From positions 31,168,956 to 31,232,955 of the forward strand of contig OY997594.1 of NCBI GenBank assembly GCA_963921825.1: a stretch of DNA of 64,000 nt, written 5' to 3'. A program made the translations under genes and the position numbers. Positions within the stretch are counted from its first letter, which is position 1. Every line of letters begins with the position of its first letter. The notes beneath the pieces are model-generated. The model made no database searches, had not been told where the DNA came from, and saw only the letters and a list, made by a program, of their open reading frames with translations. Origin of the DNA: Erodium maritimum (Eukaryota > Streptophyta > Magnoliopsida > Geraniales > Geraniaceae). Shown here piece by piece: positions 40,130 through 51,877 of the stretch.

Positions 40130-41496
40130 GCCTACTGTTAGATCGTTGTACGGATTGTTTCCGTTGAAATCAGGCAAAAGAGTTGGGAATGGGAAGTGCA
40201 TGAACTCGGCAGCTCATGTTGATCACGGCTCCAAACGTTTAGTTGCGGCTAGATTGACTCGAGGACGTTCTCAAGATGAGCCTAAAGGGCGGAGAAATAA
40301 AGATCGGGTCAGGCAAGGATTTTCATAAAGTAGTCCGGAAAATCTCGAAGAAGAAGAAGCAGCAAGCCGCTCCAGAAAGTCGACAGGAAGGTAAGGAGCA
40401 TGTCGTCTCTCATGCAACAGAAGTGTTGGGAGTTGGTGGGGTTGTTGAGCCGTCGAATACCATTGATGGAGACCCTCTCCAGGTAATCCCGAACGAAGTT
40501 TACATTCCTAATTTACCTTATGAAACTTCGGAGGATTGGGTTCGTCGAACTTTTGGAGCGTTTGGAGACATAGTTGGTTGCTCTGTTTTGAAATGTTTGA
40601 ACATGGGCGGCAAAAAAATCGGCTTTGTTTTGTTTTTGTCATCAGAAGCTGCGTTTATGGTAGTGAAGACCTTGAATGGGTATAAGATTAAGGGTCATAT
40701 ACTGTTTTTAGCTCTGGCTCGTCGTCCGGAATCGGCTCTGGCGTTGTCCTTTGGAACAGAGCACGCCGATATCAACATCCCTGCTAAGTTAAATGTTATG
40801 GTAAATCACTTGCAGGATTCTGTTACGCGAAGACGTGCTGGGGACGACGGGTCAGGGTAATGGGACTCAGGGTGTTGATTCGATCTCAAATGTCGAGGTA
40901 GCAGCCTGTGATCTTGTTGAGGACCATCAAAATAGTCCGTGGAAGGAGGTTCTCCTTAAACCTCCGAAGCCAATCACTAATGTTCAAAGCAATGTTTTAG
41001 CTCCATAAAAAAGGCGTGACCGTACAAAGAAGGGTCAGTCAAAGGAGATTGTTCCTCCTACTATTTTTTATCAAACAAGAGTTAAAACCTCTGATGATAA
41101 AGGAGGCAATTCGGGAAGCTTTATTGTTGATATTGCTAAGAAGGATAGCTCAAGTGATTGGAGTTTCAGCAAGAAAGTGGGGAAAAAGGCTTTTCACCTT
41201 GCTCCTTTGATGCTCGAACAATCCAAATCTAAGTTTTTTGAGGAGGACGTCGAGGATGGTGTGGGCGATTAATTTTCTGAACCGTTTACAGAAAAAACTA
41301 TAATCCCTATCTCAGTCTCTAACAGGTTTACTTGCCTGAACTTGGGTAAGACTCATGAAGGGAGGAAGATTGTTTGATGTGACGGTTTCTCTTGTTTACT
41401 TTCTGTTGGTTTTTGCTATCTCTTTTGCTCTTGTAGCAGTATGATTTTACCTTCTTGTAGAACACTTGCTTAATAAATTTTAGCCTATCAAAAAAA
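40130..41496 (+). mobile_element. RRM-type LINE copy, ORF1-only
   Basis: Plus-strand LINE ending TAATAAATTTTAGCCTATC plus an A-run (to 41,496). ORF1 is open from 40,276 to 40,860. A shifted second part (about 40,865-41,270) contains SPWKEVLLKPPKP, which matches SPWKDALL in the LINE at 51,878-53,022. After that the copy goes straight to its 3' tail with no reverse transcriptase. The 5' limit is approximate and a TSD was not found. Confidence 0.65.
40276..40860 (+). pseudogene. LINE ORF1 fragment with an RNA-recognition motif
   Basis: 194 codons. A basic N-terminus leads to an RRM at about residues 70-160: RNP2 VYIPNL, then DWVRRTFGAFGDIVG, RNP1 KKIGFVLFL, then LNGYKIKGHILFLALARRPE. The RRM would bind the LINE RNA in the ribonucleoprotein particle. 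It stops early in comparison with the related copy and is continued in another frame. Not a host gene. Confidence 0.7.
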
Positions 41497-41689
41497 TTTT
41501 ATGACCTAACATTTAAAAAATCAAACATATATTTTTTTATTATGTAAATATATAGAAAGTTATATGACATTTTATAAAATGTCTTATATTTATCCACTCT
41601 TCAATGTGAAGCATTATATTCATACTTGATTAATATTGTTGTGTGTTCAATAAGGGTGATATTATTAGGGAGAAACTGGTATTGCTCTA

Positions 41690-43220
41690 TGTATAAAAGT
41701 ATTATATATTACTACGGTAGAGGAGCTTCGAGCCCTTTGTGCTCCTTATAGAATATTACTGTTGTCGATGCTGGTTCTAAGCTCATTTCCAAGGATCAAT
41801 GGTTCACCTTTGTGTATTTCAAGAAGTCTGACAACATGGGTTGCGCTGTCACAGCTCTAAACGGCTCTCAATTTGAGGCGGAAGCTCAAGGTGGAATTAA
41901 GAAAGAAACGCGTGAGGGGGAGCGACTTGACTGCAAGGAAGTCAAATAGGGTTCCTGCACCTGGCTCTCCGAGATCTCATTCACGCTCCACTCTCCAGGA
42001 GGACACTACATGTACTCCGCTTCAACCGGATGTGTATACCCTTTTCGGTGACTCCTCGCTTTGAGAAGTTATCGTCTCACTGTATGATTGGCATAGCTTG
42101 CACCTCCATTTCGATCCGCGCCATTGAAACTAGTCTCCGGGTGGCAGGGATTCTGGGGTTTGATCTTCTTGACCTCGGATCGCGTGCCTTTCTTGTGTCA
42201 TGTGAGGATCAGGCTGTTTGGACGTCTCTTTCAGCTAAAAATTGAAAAGTGTTGTGTCTGTGGTTCCTTTTCTTCACAAAAAATGTGCAACGAGTTTTGA
42301 TGGGGGCGGCTTCTCTAGTTTGGCATCATCGGCCTCCCTGTCTTGTGTTGGAATAAAAACTCTATGTTTGAGATCGTTGGGAAGCTCGGCATGCTGGTTT
42401 CCATCCATCCTTACTTTTTGGCTGCAACCCATTTGTCTAGGGCCTTGGCTTTGATTCATGTGTTGGATGTCCCTACTGGTAAGCGAGTGGTCGCCACTCA
42501 AGGACCGAGTTTCTTTGTTGGTGTGACCCGCGAGCCAACTCATGTGGATGCCCTCCCTTACCTCCGCCACGTGGGTGCGGTTGAGGTAGAGGCCTCAACG
42601 GTTAGGGGTGCAGTTTTGCAGTTTCTCCTGATTCGTGCCTTAAGAACCTCCTTCCGTTAGTTCTGGACGAATTTCGCGTACTCGCTTTTGTTGAGCAGGT
42701 TACCCAACCACCTAGTGTTTTTAAGGCTGAGGGGTTTCGGTCCGCCTATAAACAAGTCAGATAGGTGGGCTGATAAGGCTTCAGATGCTGGTGGATCCGA
42801 TAATGCCATTGTTATTGATCTTTATGAGGGTCTTGATCGTTAGCTCGCCCATCTCTCTGATCGGTCTCCTCCATCGCTTCAGATTTATTTTAGTAATTTC
42901 ACATCTCACCCAAATGCTTTCTCGTGTTTTTCTTCGTGTTAATCAATGGGCGAACTAAAGAGAGTATTACATACTCTATGGCTAAACTGGTCGAAATTTT
43001 AGAGTTTGCTACAAGAGCTTAGTTGAGGAGGGCTTCAGAAAGAGACGATGTTGAGCCCTTACTATAGTTGTGGGGCTCTTAATCCCATTAGGGTCACCTG
43101 ATTATAATATCCTATTTTTGTTGTTCTTATTGTTTTTGATATAGGCTCTACTCGTATTCGAATGTTGGGTCTCTTCGTTTTATATTGTTTAACTCGTTTA
43201 TAAATTTATCTCTCTGGTAA
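41690..43220 (+). mobile_element. Degenerate RRM-type LINE remnant
   Basis: At about 41,756-41,960 the reading QWFTFVYFKKSDNMGCAV, then TALNGSQFE, then (shifted) KLKVELRKKRV resembles the second half of an RRM. Broken frames continue to 42,660. The rest is unrecognised and the ends are not defined. Assignment to a LINE is by the RRM and by its neighbour at 40,130. Confidence 0.4.
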
Positions 43221-43736
43221 ACAAGTATATTACTTGAGTTTTGTAAAGTACTTTTTACTCAAAGTATATATGAGCATGAGTTTAGTAAAATGATATAAGG
43301 GATAATGGTAAAACATGACTATTAGTATTCGGATTTTATAATTTGTGTTCTTAAACAAAATGTCTTAGCAATTTTTCTTATATATTTTGTAATTTGCATC
43401 ATTCGTCATAGAGTTAAAAAACTAAAAAAGATCTATTTATCCTCGCATTAAAAAAATACATATTTATCCGCAATTATAAGTTGTTAAAATACTATACTTG
43501 AGGGGCATTTTCTACAAAAAAAAACACATAAAATTTGAGGATTTTTTTTTGTAAAAGTTATATTTTAGGGTAAGGGTAAAAGTGACATTTTAAAAATTTT
43601 GGGTGGCATGTGCAAGACACGTGACCCATTTTGGATAGAAAATGAAACTTCTCATTGACGATGCAAATTAAGGGAATCATAGGGATACAAATTGCTAGAG
43701 GCTTTATTTAGGGACATGTTGCAAAAGATGAATATC
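43221..43736. other. AT-rich spacer
   Basis: Contains GGGATAATGG and AAGACACGTGACCC motifs reminiscent of Mutator-type MITEs, but no convincing inverted repeat. No gene seen. Confidence 0.35.
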
Positions 43737-43741
43737 TAAGG

Positions 43742-44770
43742 TGTAAGGAATATAGGTTAGTATATTGACGATAAACACATTCAAATTAACAAATTAAAAT
43801 AGGGTTTACTCCATGTCCTAACCTCGTACTACACTTAATTGTCAAATCCGCACCCAAGTTTTGGAAAATTGTCAAATAATAACGAATTTCAAAACTGAAT
43901 TATTAAAAATCAAAAGGTACTTTTTAAATTGACTTTTTCCGTGAACAGTGAATCACATGCTGCCCACGTGACTCATTTTATAATGGAGCTTGCGCAAGCT
44001 GAGGTCACGAAGAGATGAAATTCGAAGCTTGGACACAAAGAGATGAAGTTCGAAGAGCTGAGATGAAGAGATTAGGTCACAAATAGATGAAGTTAGGCCA
44101 AGTTAACATCCGTAGGAAGAACATATTTGAGGGTAAACTCGACTTTTCACTTGGCCAAGTTAACGTCCGTTTAAAATTAGAAACAGTTGGCAATTTCAGT
44201 TAATTAACCGTTACTACATGACAATTTCAATTATACAGGGTTTGGATTTAACAATTTCTGAAAGTTGGGCGTTAGGACATGGAGTAACCCCATTAAAATA
44301 AAAGAATAACCTTTACCGATCAGCTAGCTTACTGATTACGGAATAGAAAATTCGAGTTTAGTCGAGTCTAGGTACTCCTGTCTCCTTAAGACACTTGACT
44401 GCCTCGTATGGGCAGCGGTCTCCTAGGATACAACGACTAACGTCAGCGAACTCAACTCCGTGTAGAGAAATCACCAAGACTAAGGAAGAATGAAAAACGT
44501 AAATGGGAGAGAGTGATTTTCGATCTATGGTTTTTGATGTATTTGAAGTGTTTGTAAAGTATATGGAATATGACTTAGTAGGTTGGTATTTATAGGCTCT
44601 CTAATAGGGATAGAAAGGTAATTTATGGGGTAGCTAATCCCATAAAAGCCTTTCATTAAGAGGTCATGGCCAACCAACTAATGAATCATATTTAAGACCA
44701 TAAAATCAATTTAATATCATAAATCACATTTAAACCCATAAAATCACATTTTGACCACATTTTTCCAACA
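43742..44770 (-). repeat. LTR (left copy) with nested MITE
   Basis: About 530 bp of LTR sequence once the MITE at 43,802-44,291 and its TSD are removed. It is nearly identical to the right LTR, which suggests insertion not long ago, with the MITE arriving later. Confidence 0.88.
43802..44291. mobile_element. Mutator-type MITE, 490 bp
   Basis: Ends GGGTTTACTCCATGTCCTAA and, read inward from the right, GGGGTTACTCCATGTCCTAA. A perfect 9-bp TSD ATTAAAATA (43793-43801, 44292-44300). The undisturbed site is visible in the right LTR of the same element. No coding capacity. Confidence 0.9.
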
Positions 44771-46039
44771 ATCCCCCACAAAAATGTGATGGGAACGGAA
44801 AAGGAACGAGGGAGCGGTGATTTCTCAAAGTCGATACCTGCATACGATAGGTAGATGTTCATCCTTGAATCTTCCCTTGTGAAAGTATATTTACTCTGCT
44901 GACTGACTAGTAGACGCGATGTCCTTGAACTATTCTGTCGTTTGTGCAGATGATGATATACCCTACACAGATACCAACAAACACGGTTTGGTTCTCATTG
45001 GTGTGCCCGTTATGGTCATGGACACTGCCTGGTTCTGTAAGAGTTTAAAATGACTAGCCCTATTAGTCACCCTTGAAGCGACCCCACTTCCTCTCACATA
45101 GGTGATTCACTTTGCTCAATGCTCTTGATGCAAGGAATCATTAAAAGTCATGCTTATCCTTCACACGTCACTTATTTGCATCATAGGAATGGACTCGGGG
45201 TTGGACCCTCACAGTGACCGTACACGGGTTATGCAATTAGGTTGTCCCATTGAACCTAGATCTTGGGATCTCTAGTCAACTAGGATGGGTTTTCCTTCAC
45301 ATAACGCCTTTAAATGGGCTTCAGTCACATTCCCTTGGATGTCTTTTTCTCAACTAGATCTCAATATAACATTTAGTTACTTAGTTGATCGGAAATATTC
45401 CATGTAGTGGGACCAACCCCCACATTTACAAGTAATTATACAAAAAAGGTTTTTTTTTTCCTTTTTATAATTATCCAAAATTGAAATCATTCAACTTGGT
45501 CAAAGTACAAATTAGTTTGATTTGAGAATCCAAATTTAATCGTTCTAACGTGTTTCACAATGAAAACAGAAACCGATTAATTGGTCACCGATCAAACTAA
45601 TCTTGTCAATAATAAATCGATACGTTCGATCTGACTTGTATCACGGAATTCGAATCGATTAGTCAAGTTTAATCGTTTGTACGTTGAAAGTCGAAAATAT
45701 TCATTTCCTCTTTTCAAGTTCGTGTATAGTTTTGTTCCAATTAAGGCTAAATTGAACATATTCAATTTGTCATTCTTTAATCGGATAACTTCTAGTTGTT
45801 GAAAACACGTTTGATTTTCATCTATTCGTACGTGTTCTACGTTTTAGAACCGAATCAGATGTACTTTACGGATTTTTCCGTCTTGATGTGTTTTCCAAGA
45901 AAACGATTGATCATTTTTAGAAAATGAACTTTTCCCTTTCTTTTCTTTTTCACGATCCGTTGTGAAAAATACGTTTTTGGAAAGTAGGAAATCGTTTTGG
46001 AATTAATTCCAATTTATATCTTTCTCATAATTTCGGGAA

Positions 46040-46880
46040 AGTAAGAAACCATTTAGGAAATTTTCCACTTTGTTTCTTTAGAGAAAACCGTTTAGGAATT
46101 TTATTCCAAGTTCGTTTCTCTCGTTTTTGAATTCCTTATGAATTCAACCTTTGTTCAAGAATACGTAATTTCCTTGGAAATTAATCTTGAAACAAACGTT
46201 AATTTCCCTTAAATGGAAATATATTTTCTTTTCTTTTATTTTCCACCATTCGTTGTGGAAAAATACGTTTTTTTTTCAAAGTAGAATACCGTTTAGGAAA
46301 ATTATTTCCAATTTGTTTTCTTCATGAAAAGTTAAGAAACACATTTAGGAATTGAATTCCAAGTTTGTTTCTTTTGGGAAAACGTTTAGGAATTAAATTC
46401 CAAGTTTATTTCCCTTGATCATGAATTCCGTATGAATTCAAAATTTGTTCGAGAATATAATTTCCTTAGAAATTATTCTTGAAGTAAAGAATTTTTTATT
46501 TCCAAATTAGAAAACCGTTTAGGAAAATTATTTCCAATTTGTTTTCTTTTTGAAAAATTGAGAAACACGTTTAGGAATTGAATTCCAAGTTTGTTTCTTT
46601 TGGGAAAAACGTTTAGGAATTAAAATTCCAATTTTATTTCCCTTAACCATGAATTCCGTATGAATTCAAAATGTGTTCATACGTGTTCTACGTTTAGAAC
46701 TGAACCACAATAGTTGATCATCTTAACGTGTTTCCAAGAAACAAGATCGATCAACAAGAAACCGTTTAGGAACTAGTTCCAATTTGTTTCTTGAATCAAG
46801 GGAAAGTCGTTTAGGAATGATCCAAGTTTGTTTCCCTTGATCATGAATTCCGTATGAATTCAAACTCGTACAAGAATTTT
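46040..46880. repeat. Array of GTTTAGGAATT...AATTCC palindromic repeats
   Basis: About ten copies of a motif of the form GTTTAGGAATTNAATTCC followed by AAGTTTGTTTC. They sit within longer units that also hold ATGAATTCCGTATGAATTC. They form the core of the interior of the LTR element. No protein frame survives across them. Confidence 0.8.
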
Positions 46881-46941
46881 TAATTTCCGTTTGAAAGAAA
46901 AAATTCTTGAAACAATATAGATTTTTTTAAAAAGAAAATTC

Positions 46942-46966
46942 ATATATATATATATATATATATATT
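46942..46966. repeat. (AT)n microsatellite
   Basis: About twelve AT dinucleotides inside the LTR element. Confidence 0.9.
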
Positions 46967-48012
46967 AATTATTTTTAAATCTGTCAAACCTGTCGGATAA
47001 GACCCGCGAACCGGACCCGACTCGCGCCTAGGACCCATGGCCAGCGACCCACGACCGACCCGGTCCTTAACCCGCGCGACCCGCAACTATCCACGCCCGC
47101 GCGCATGCGTGACACACCTTTTGATTTGGTCTTGGATTGGAGATACTTGTGGGCTGCAGTTAAACAACTTGGGCCTGACTTCTTTTCTGTTTGGGCTTTT
47201 CACCAGCAGCAGCCCATGTAAAGTAATCAGAATCCACATAACTTAGGGTTCTTTCTCCTTCAGCCGCAAAATCACACGCAGCACTCGTTTCCGTTTTTTT
47301 TTTCAACCTCAACTGAAACGTTTTCGGATTCAACCTGCAACAAAGAGCCAACACCAGCAACAAAGAGGAGTTTGAAGTTCTAACAAGGATAACACGATAA
47401 TCCTTGCCCCGTAAACCAAAACTCAAGGTAAGATTTCCATCTTTCAGACTTTGATTTTTATTTTGGTTATCGGCTTTGAATAACAAATTGAATTCAAACT
47501 TTTGATTTTTGATATAAAACTGAAATTCCAAAACCCAGATAAATCCAAAATAAGTTCAGATTTTTTTTTCCGTTGCTACCAATTTCAATTCCAATTTTCT
47601 TTTCTTTTTTCTTCTTTCCTTGAGATTTTTTGATACACTGTTCGAAATCTTTTTTGAACTGATGCTCTCAAAATCAGATTTGAAATTAATTTTTTTTCCG
47701 TTTCTGGAAAAACCAGTTTCGAACCAACAATGAAAAAAAATTGTTTTTTTCTTCAATTCAAACCGATTCGTGGAAAAGGAAAAAAAAATTACAAATCAAT
47801 TTAATTTATTTTTTCCTTTTTCTCCTGTACACAACAACCCTGTCAATTGATCGTTAGGAACATATAATCAAATACAATTCTAAATTTACCATCTCCTTTT
47901 ATTGTCTGTTCAGGTACTTCAATCAGAAGCTGAAGAATCAGCCAAATTAGGATCTAGAATTTGTAGAACCTGTTCATCTGTCAATATACCTTGTACTCAA
48001 GTGTCTTAAGAT

Positions 48013-48549
48013 TGTAGGGAATATAGGTTAGTATATTGACGATAAACACATTCAAATAAACAAATTAACAAATTAAAATAAAAGAATAACCTTTACCGAT
48101 CAGCTAGCTTACTGATTACGGAATAGAAATTCGAGTTTAGTCGAGTCCAGGTACTCCTGTCTCCTTAAGACACTTGACTGCCTCGTATGGGCAGCGGTCT
48201 CCCAGGATACAACGACTAACGTCAGCGAACTCAACTCCGTGTAGAGAAATCACCAAGACTAAGGAAGAATGAAAAACGTAAATGGGAGAGAGTGATTTTC
48301 GATCTATGGTTTTTGATGTGTTTGAAGTGTTTGTAAAGTATATGGAATATGACTTAGTAGGTTGGTATTTATAGGCTCTCTAATAGGGATAGAAAGGTAA
48401 TTTATGGGATAGCTAATCCCATAAAAGCCTTTCATTAAGAGGTCATGGTCAACCAACTAATGAATCATATTTAAGACCATAAAATCAATTTAATATCATA
48501 AATCACATTTAAACCCATAAAATCATATTTTGACCACATTTTTCCAACA
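48013..48549 (-). repeat. LTR (right copy), 537 bp
   Basis: Plus-strand ends TGTAGGGAATATAGG and TTTTTCCAACA. Pairs with the LTR at 43,742-44,770. Confidence 0.9.
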
Positions 48550-48554
48550 TAAGG

Positions 48555-49990
48555 GTCTTTTTTTTTACCTTCACAACGAACAGGACACATGCCACATTCT
48601 AAGTAACTCATTTGTAAAGCAGGGCAATTGCGGGCGTCGGTATGGATTACCAACTTCGAAGACCGTAGAAGACAGCAGAGGCTGACTCCATTGAGTTGGA
48701 TTGTCAATAACAAAGTTCGGCTTCTAGTATTAGACAAACTGACATCCAGAGACTTGGTTATAAATGCCTTGGCTACAGTCATGCGCCCATAACTAACTCC
48801 TATAAAGATCGCTTCCTAAAAGGGAAGATAAACACGCATTTTAAGTTACCTATACAAAAAAGTTACAAATTGACGACCTAACTTGAATGCACCGCGTGTC
48901 CCTATCTCCTGTAAGTAGCATCTACTGAGGTGATAAAGTATAGATTATATATTGGGATTAACGTAAAATGTATACTCCGTGTGTTAGTAGACCATGTGCA
49001 CCTTTTCGGTGTGTAAAATATTACGAGACTTATATAAATGAACAACATTCCCAATGAGTTGACATTTTTGTATCTCTACAGTTTATGCAATATACTCTGT
49101 ATTATGCAGTTGGACCATATTTTGCCTCAACTATGCCAGATTCAAACCGTATATAAAAATTCAAACAAGACTTGTTTTCTAACATATTTATGTTAGAAGA
49201 AAGAAAAAGAGTGGACTATAAATTTTATTTCAATTTGAGGATGAAGTTTTTATTTTTATTTTTTCCGTAATTACCAAATTTATTAGACGAAATCACCAGA
49301 AGCAAGATTTGAGACAACAGAAAATTTATCTTCCACCGCCACTTTGGCAAGACCATGAGATAAATAAAGCATCAGGATTCCCCGTAATTATAATTATAAA
49401 AATGTTAATTGCCGCCCAGCCCAGTTCTCAACACATTTATTTTCTCCCTACCAACCACACATCTCATGTGCTGCAAAATAATTTCCAGGCCCACAAACAT
49501 GACCCACCTCTATACTCTCTGCAACAAAAGCATCAAATGCGGTGGAAGACAAACCTCTCAATTTACAAATACGTTTGTAAACTGTGAATTCGTTCTGTAG
49601 CATGAACCTGGCACCGTGGTTTAAACTTGAATCTTAAGCAGAAAAACCTAATCAGAGCAGTTACCTTGTGTGCGGTTCGCGAATCAGATTCGTTGATTAG
49701 TAAATCGCGAATCATGATTCGTACCATGTCAATGGTGGTTCGTTCGGTTTCAATTCACTAATTAATGAATCTGAATTACGAGCTGAGAGCATGCACATCG
49801 TGCGATGCATACCCGTACGCTACGATCCGTGGATCGTATGGGTGTGGCGTGCGTGGTTCGCGAACCACGAATCACAACTATGCGATTCGCGGTGCGTGAT
49901 CACAAAAAAAAACATTGATATACACTTCGAATTGAGACTGTACCAAAATTGATTTACACTTCAAATCGTGAATGTATTATTTGGTTTTCT
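48555..49990. other. Intergenic; possible gene scrap and palindrome-rich tract
   Basis: 48,570-48,782 reads as an open minus-strand frame with coding-like composition (SLDVSLSNTRSRTLLLTIQL, then CLLRSSKLVIHTD), unrecognised, cut by the LTR element; it may be an exon fragment. 49,665-49,905 is dense in GATTCG/CGAATC and similar palindromes. The rest is AT-rich. Confidence 0.4.
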
Positions 49991-49997
49991 TAAATTT

Positions 49998-51640
49998 CTT
50001 TTTTTGAGTAACTGATATTCCATTCCATTAAAAGAGTCAATACATGCTTAAACCCTGGCAGAGGTAAACAGAGAAACCTTGTAACTACCGTCACGTCAGA
50101 GACGTGTTGCTGATGTGCCATAGTGGCGACTAAAAGTGATAACCAAACAGAAATAACTAGAATAATAGAGAAACAGGCAACCAAATCTAATAATGATAAA
50201 CTGAAAAGCGGGGTAATGAAAATCCGCTGACGATCATTGCTCAAGGTGGGGTCTGGAAACCGCTGGGTCACCCAATGGTGACGCTTTGCTTCGTTGGTGC
50301 AACCGAACCTGTGACCGTCAGTGGGAGAAGGTTGATGGTCCATCCCTAGAGACTCCTTCTTGCCTCCGGGACCGGCCTGGGGACTCATGTAAAACGGCGA
50401 GGCTGGTACCCAGCCCTCTCCTGTCCTGTTGTTCACTGTCCCCCAAACCTCCATAGCTTGCTGGTTTAGATAGCCTACCCCAATAGTGGGCCTGGGAACT
50501 ACAGCAAGATGAGCGCCAATTTGTGCCCGACCTCTACCCCCGAATCCTCCACCGGGTCTCGAGACCCTATTCAGCGGGGTAGGCATCGGCTGATCCCAAA
50601 CCAACATCCCTTGGATATGTTTGTGTACAAAGCACCCCAAAGGATCCAATGCCCACAGAGGACCAGACCCCAGGTTAGGTAACGGCCCCATGGATCTACC
50701 GTCACCCACTCCATGACACAATCCAAACTTAGGTAAAGGATCCAAGGACAAAGGTGGTCGGCCGACCCCCACCTCCGCCCCACCATGGCCCCGCGGAAAC
50801 GGATGCCCTAGCCAAGGCCGAGGTCCTACCCCTAGCCTCGTCTGGATATTCTATGCAGGGTCATAATATGCTAGGGGCTCCACCAGAAGAGGTCGCCGAA
50901 AGTCACATGCGCCTTGTCCCCGGACACCAACCGAAGAGTCCGGCCATCTAGAGGAACGAGCCCCCCTCGCCGGGACAGAGGCACGATGAGATAAAAATAC
51001 CCGGGTGGTCGAGAAGAACCCGTCAGACGATTGGATTGGAATCTCGGGCCAGCCCCTCAAAACCCTAGGGCGGACCGGAGATCAACAAAAACCCACCCGA
51101 TCACCGGGCTGTCCTTGCATCTTTCGCCGACCCATAGCAAGGTCATGGGTCACAACATCCTTGAACCGTGGCCTCAGAGTGTATGAGACACCACCAGTAC
51201 CGAGGGTAGGCTCCCACGATCGCCCCCGCGCAAAACCGTCTCCAAAGCCGAGCTTCGACGGCGCGACACCCATGGAGAGGGCGGCGAGGGTGGAACGGAC
51301 GGGTGGGAACGGTGCATCGGCGATGGAGAAGATGACGAGAAGGAAGAAGATGAGTTGTCTGAAGAGATCACTATCACGCTCGGGGGAGAGGCAGACGATC
51401 TTGTAGCTGACGCGATCTTCGGGGAGCTCGCCATGAGAACATGAGGGGATGAGTATTGACGGGAGGCCACCGACAAGGGGGAGAGGGAGGACCACGCCGC
51501 CGAAACGATCTCAGCAAAACTCTGCATGGCGGACGCGGCGGGAACATGGGCTAACTCCATGAGCTAGGGTTAGGTCTAGACGGAAGCGAGGAGGGGAGGT
51601 CTCGACAGAAGCGAATAGGGTTTTTGGATCCGATTTCTTA
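49998..51640 (-). mobile_element. LINE copy C, about 1.6 kb, ORF1-like frames only
   Basis: Minus-strand LINE. The 3' end is at a T-run on the plus strand (about 49,998-50,005) followed by GAGTAACTG. The 5' end is near GGATCCAAAAACCC (about 51,630). The first ORF begins MELAHVPAASAMQSFAE at 51,560 and is Ser/Pro-rich. A broken middle holds GWPEIPIQSSDGFFSTTRVF. A long Gly/Pro-rich frame (50,772-49,990) runs into the tail. No reverse transcriptase is seen. A TSD is not certain. Confidence 0.55.
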
Positions 51641-51877
51641 TGATACTTTCACGTTTCAATATTTCTTTTTTTGAATAATTAAAAGTCCATGTTTAATTTG
51701 TATTTTAGTTAATTAATTAATGTTATGAATTTTATATCAATTTTATTTATTAATTAGTGTTTTAAGTATGAATTATATAAATTCAACAAAAGCATAATTA
51801 GTTATCCAGTCATCATCCACTCACACTTATACAAACCCCTAACCCCATACATGATTCCCACAATGTGGTGTTCTTTT

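Larger units (their letters stand above)
43742..48549 (-). mobile_element. Complete non-coding LTR retrotransposon, 4.8 kb
   Basis: Two LTRs (43,742-44,770 and 48,013-48,549) with TG...CA ends enclose a 3.2-kb interior. A perfect TSD TAAGG flanks it (43737-43741, 48550-48554). Orientation is minus, because on that strand a purine tract, TGTGGGGGAT, lies right before the LTR that begins TGTTGGAAAAATG. No primer-binding site starting TGG was found next to the other LTR. No gag or pol frame is present. The interior has palindromic short repeats (46,040-46,880) and a possible captured sequence (47,000-48,010). It is a LARD-like non-autonomous element, perhaps Copia-related by its ends. Confidence 0.85.

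Noticed and set aside
48471..48782. 103-codon minus-strand ORF, with coding-like text before it enters the LTR element
   Set aside because: Its downstream part lies in the LTR element, so it cannot be a normal gene; perhaps an exon scrap but unrecognised.
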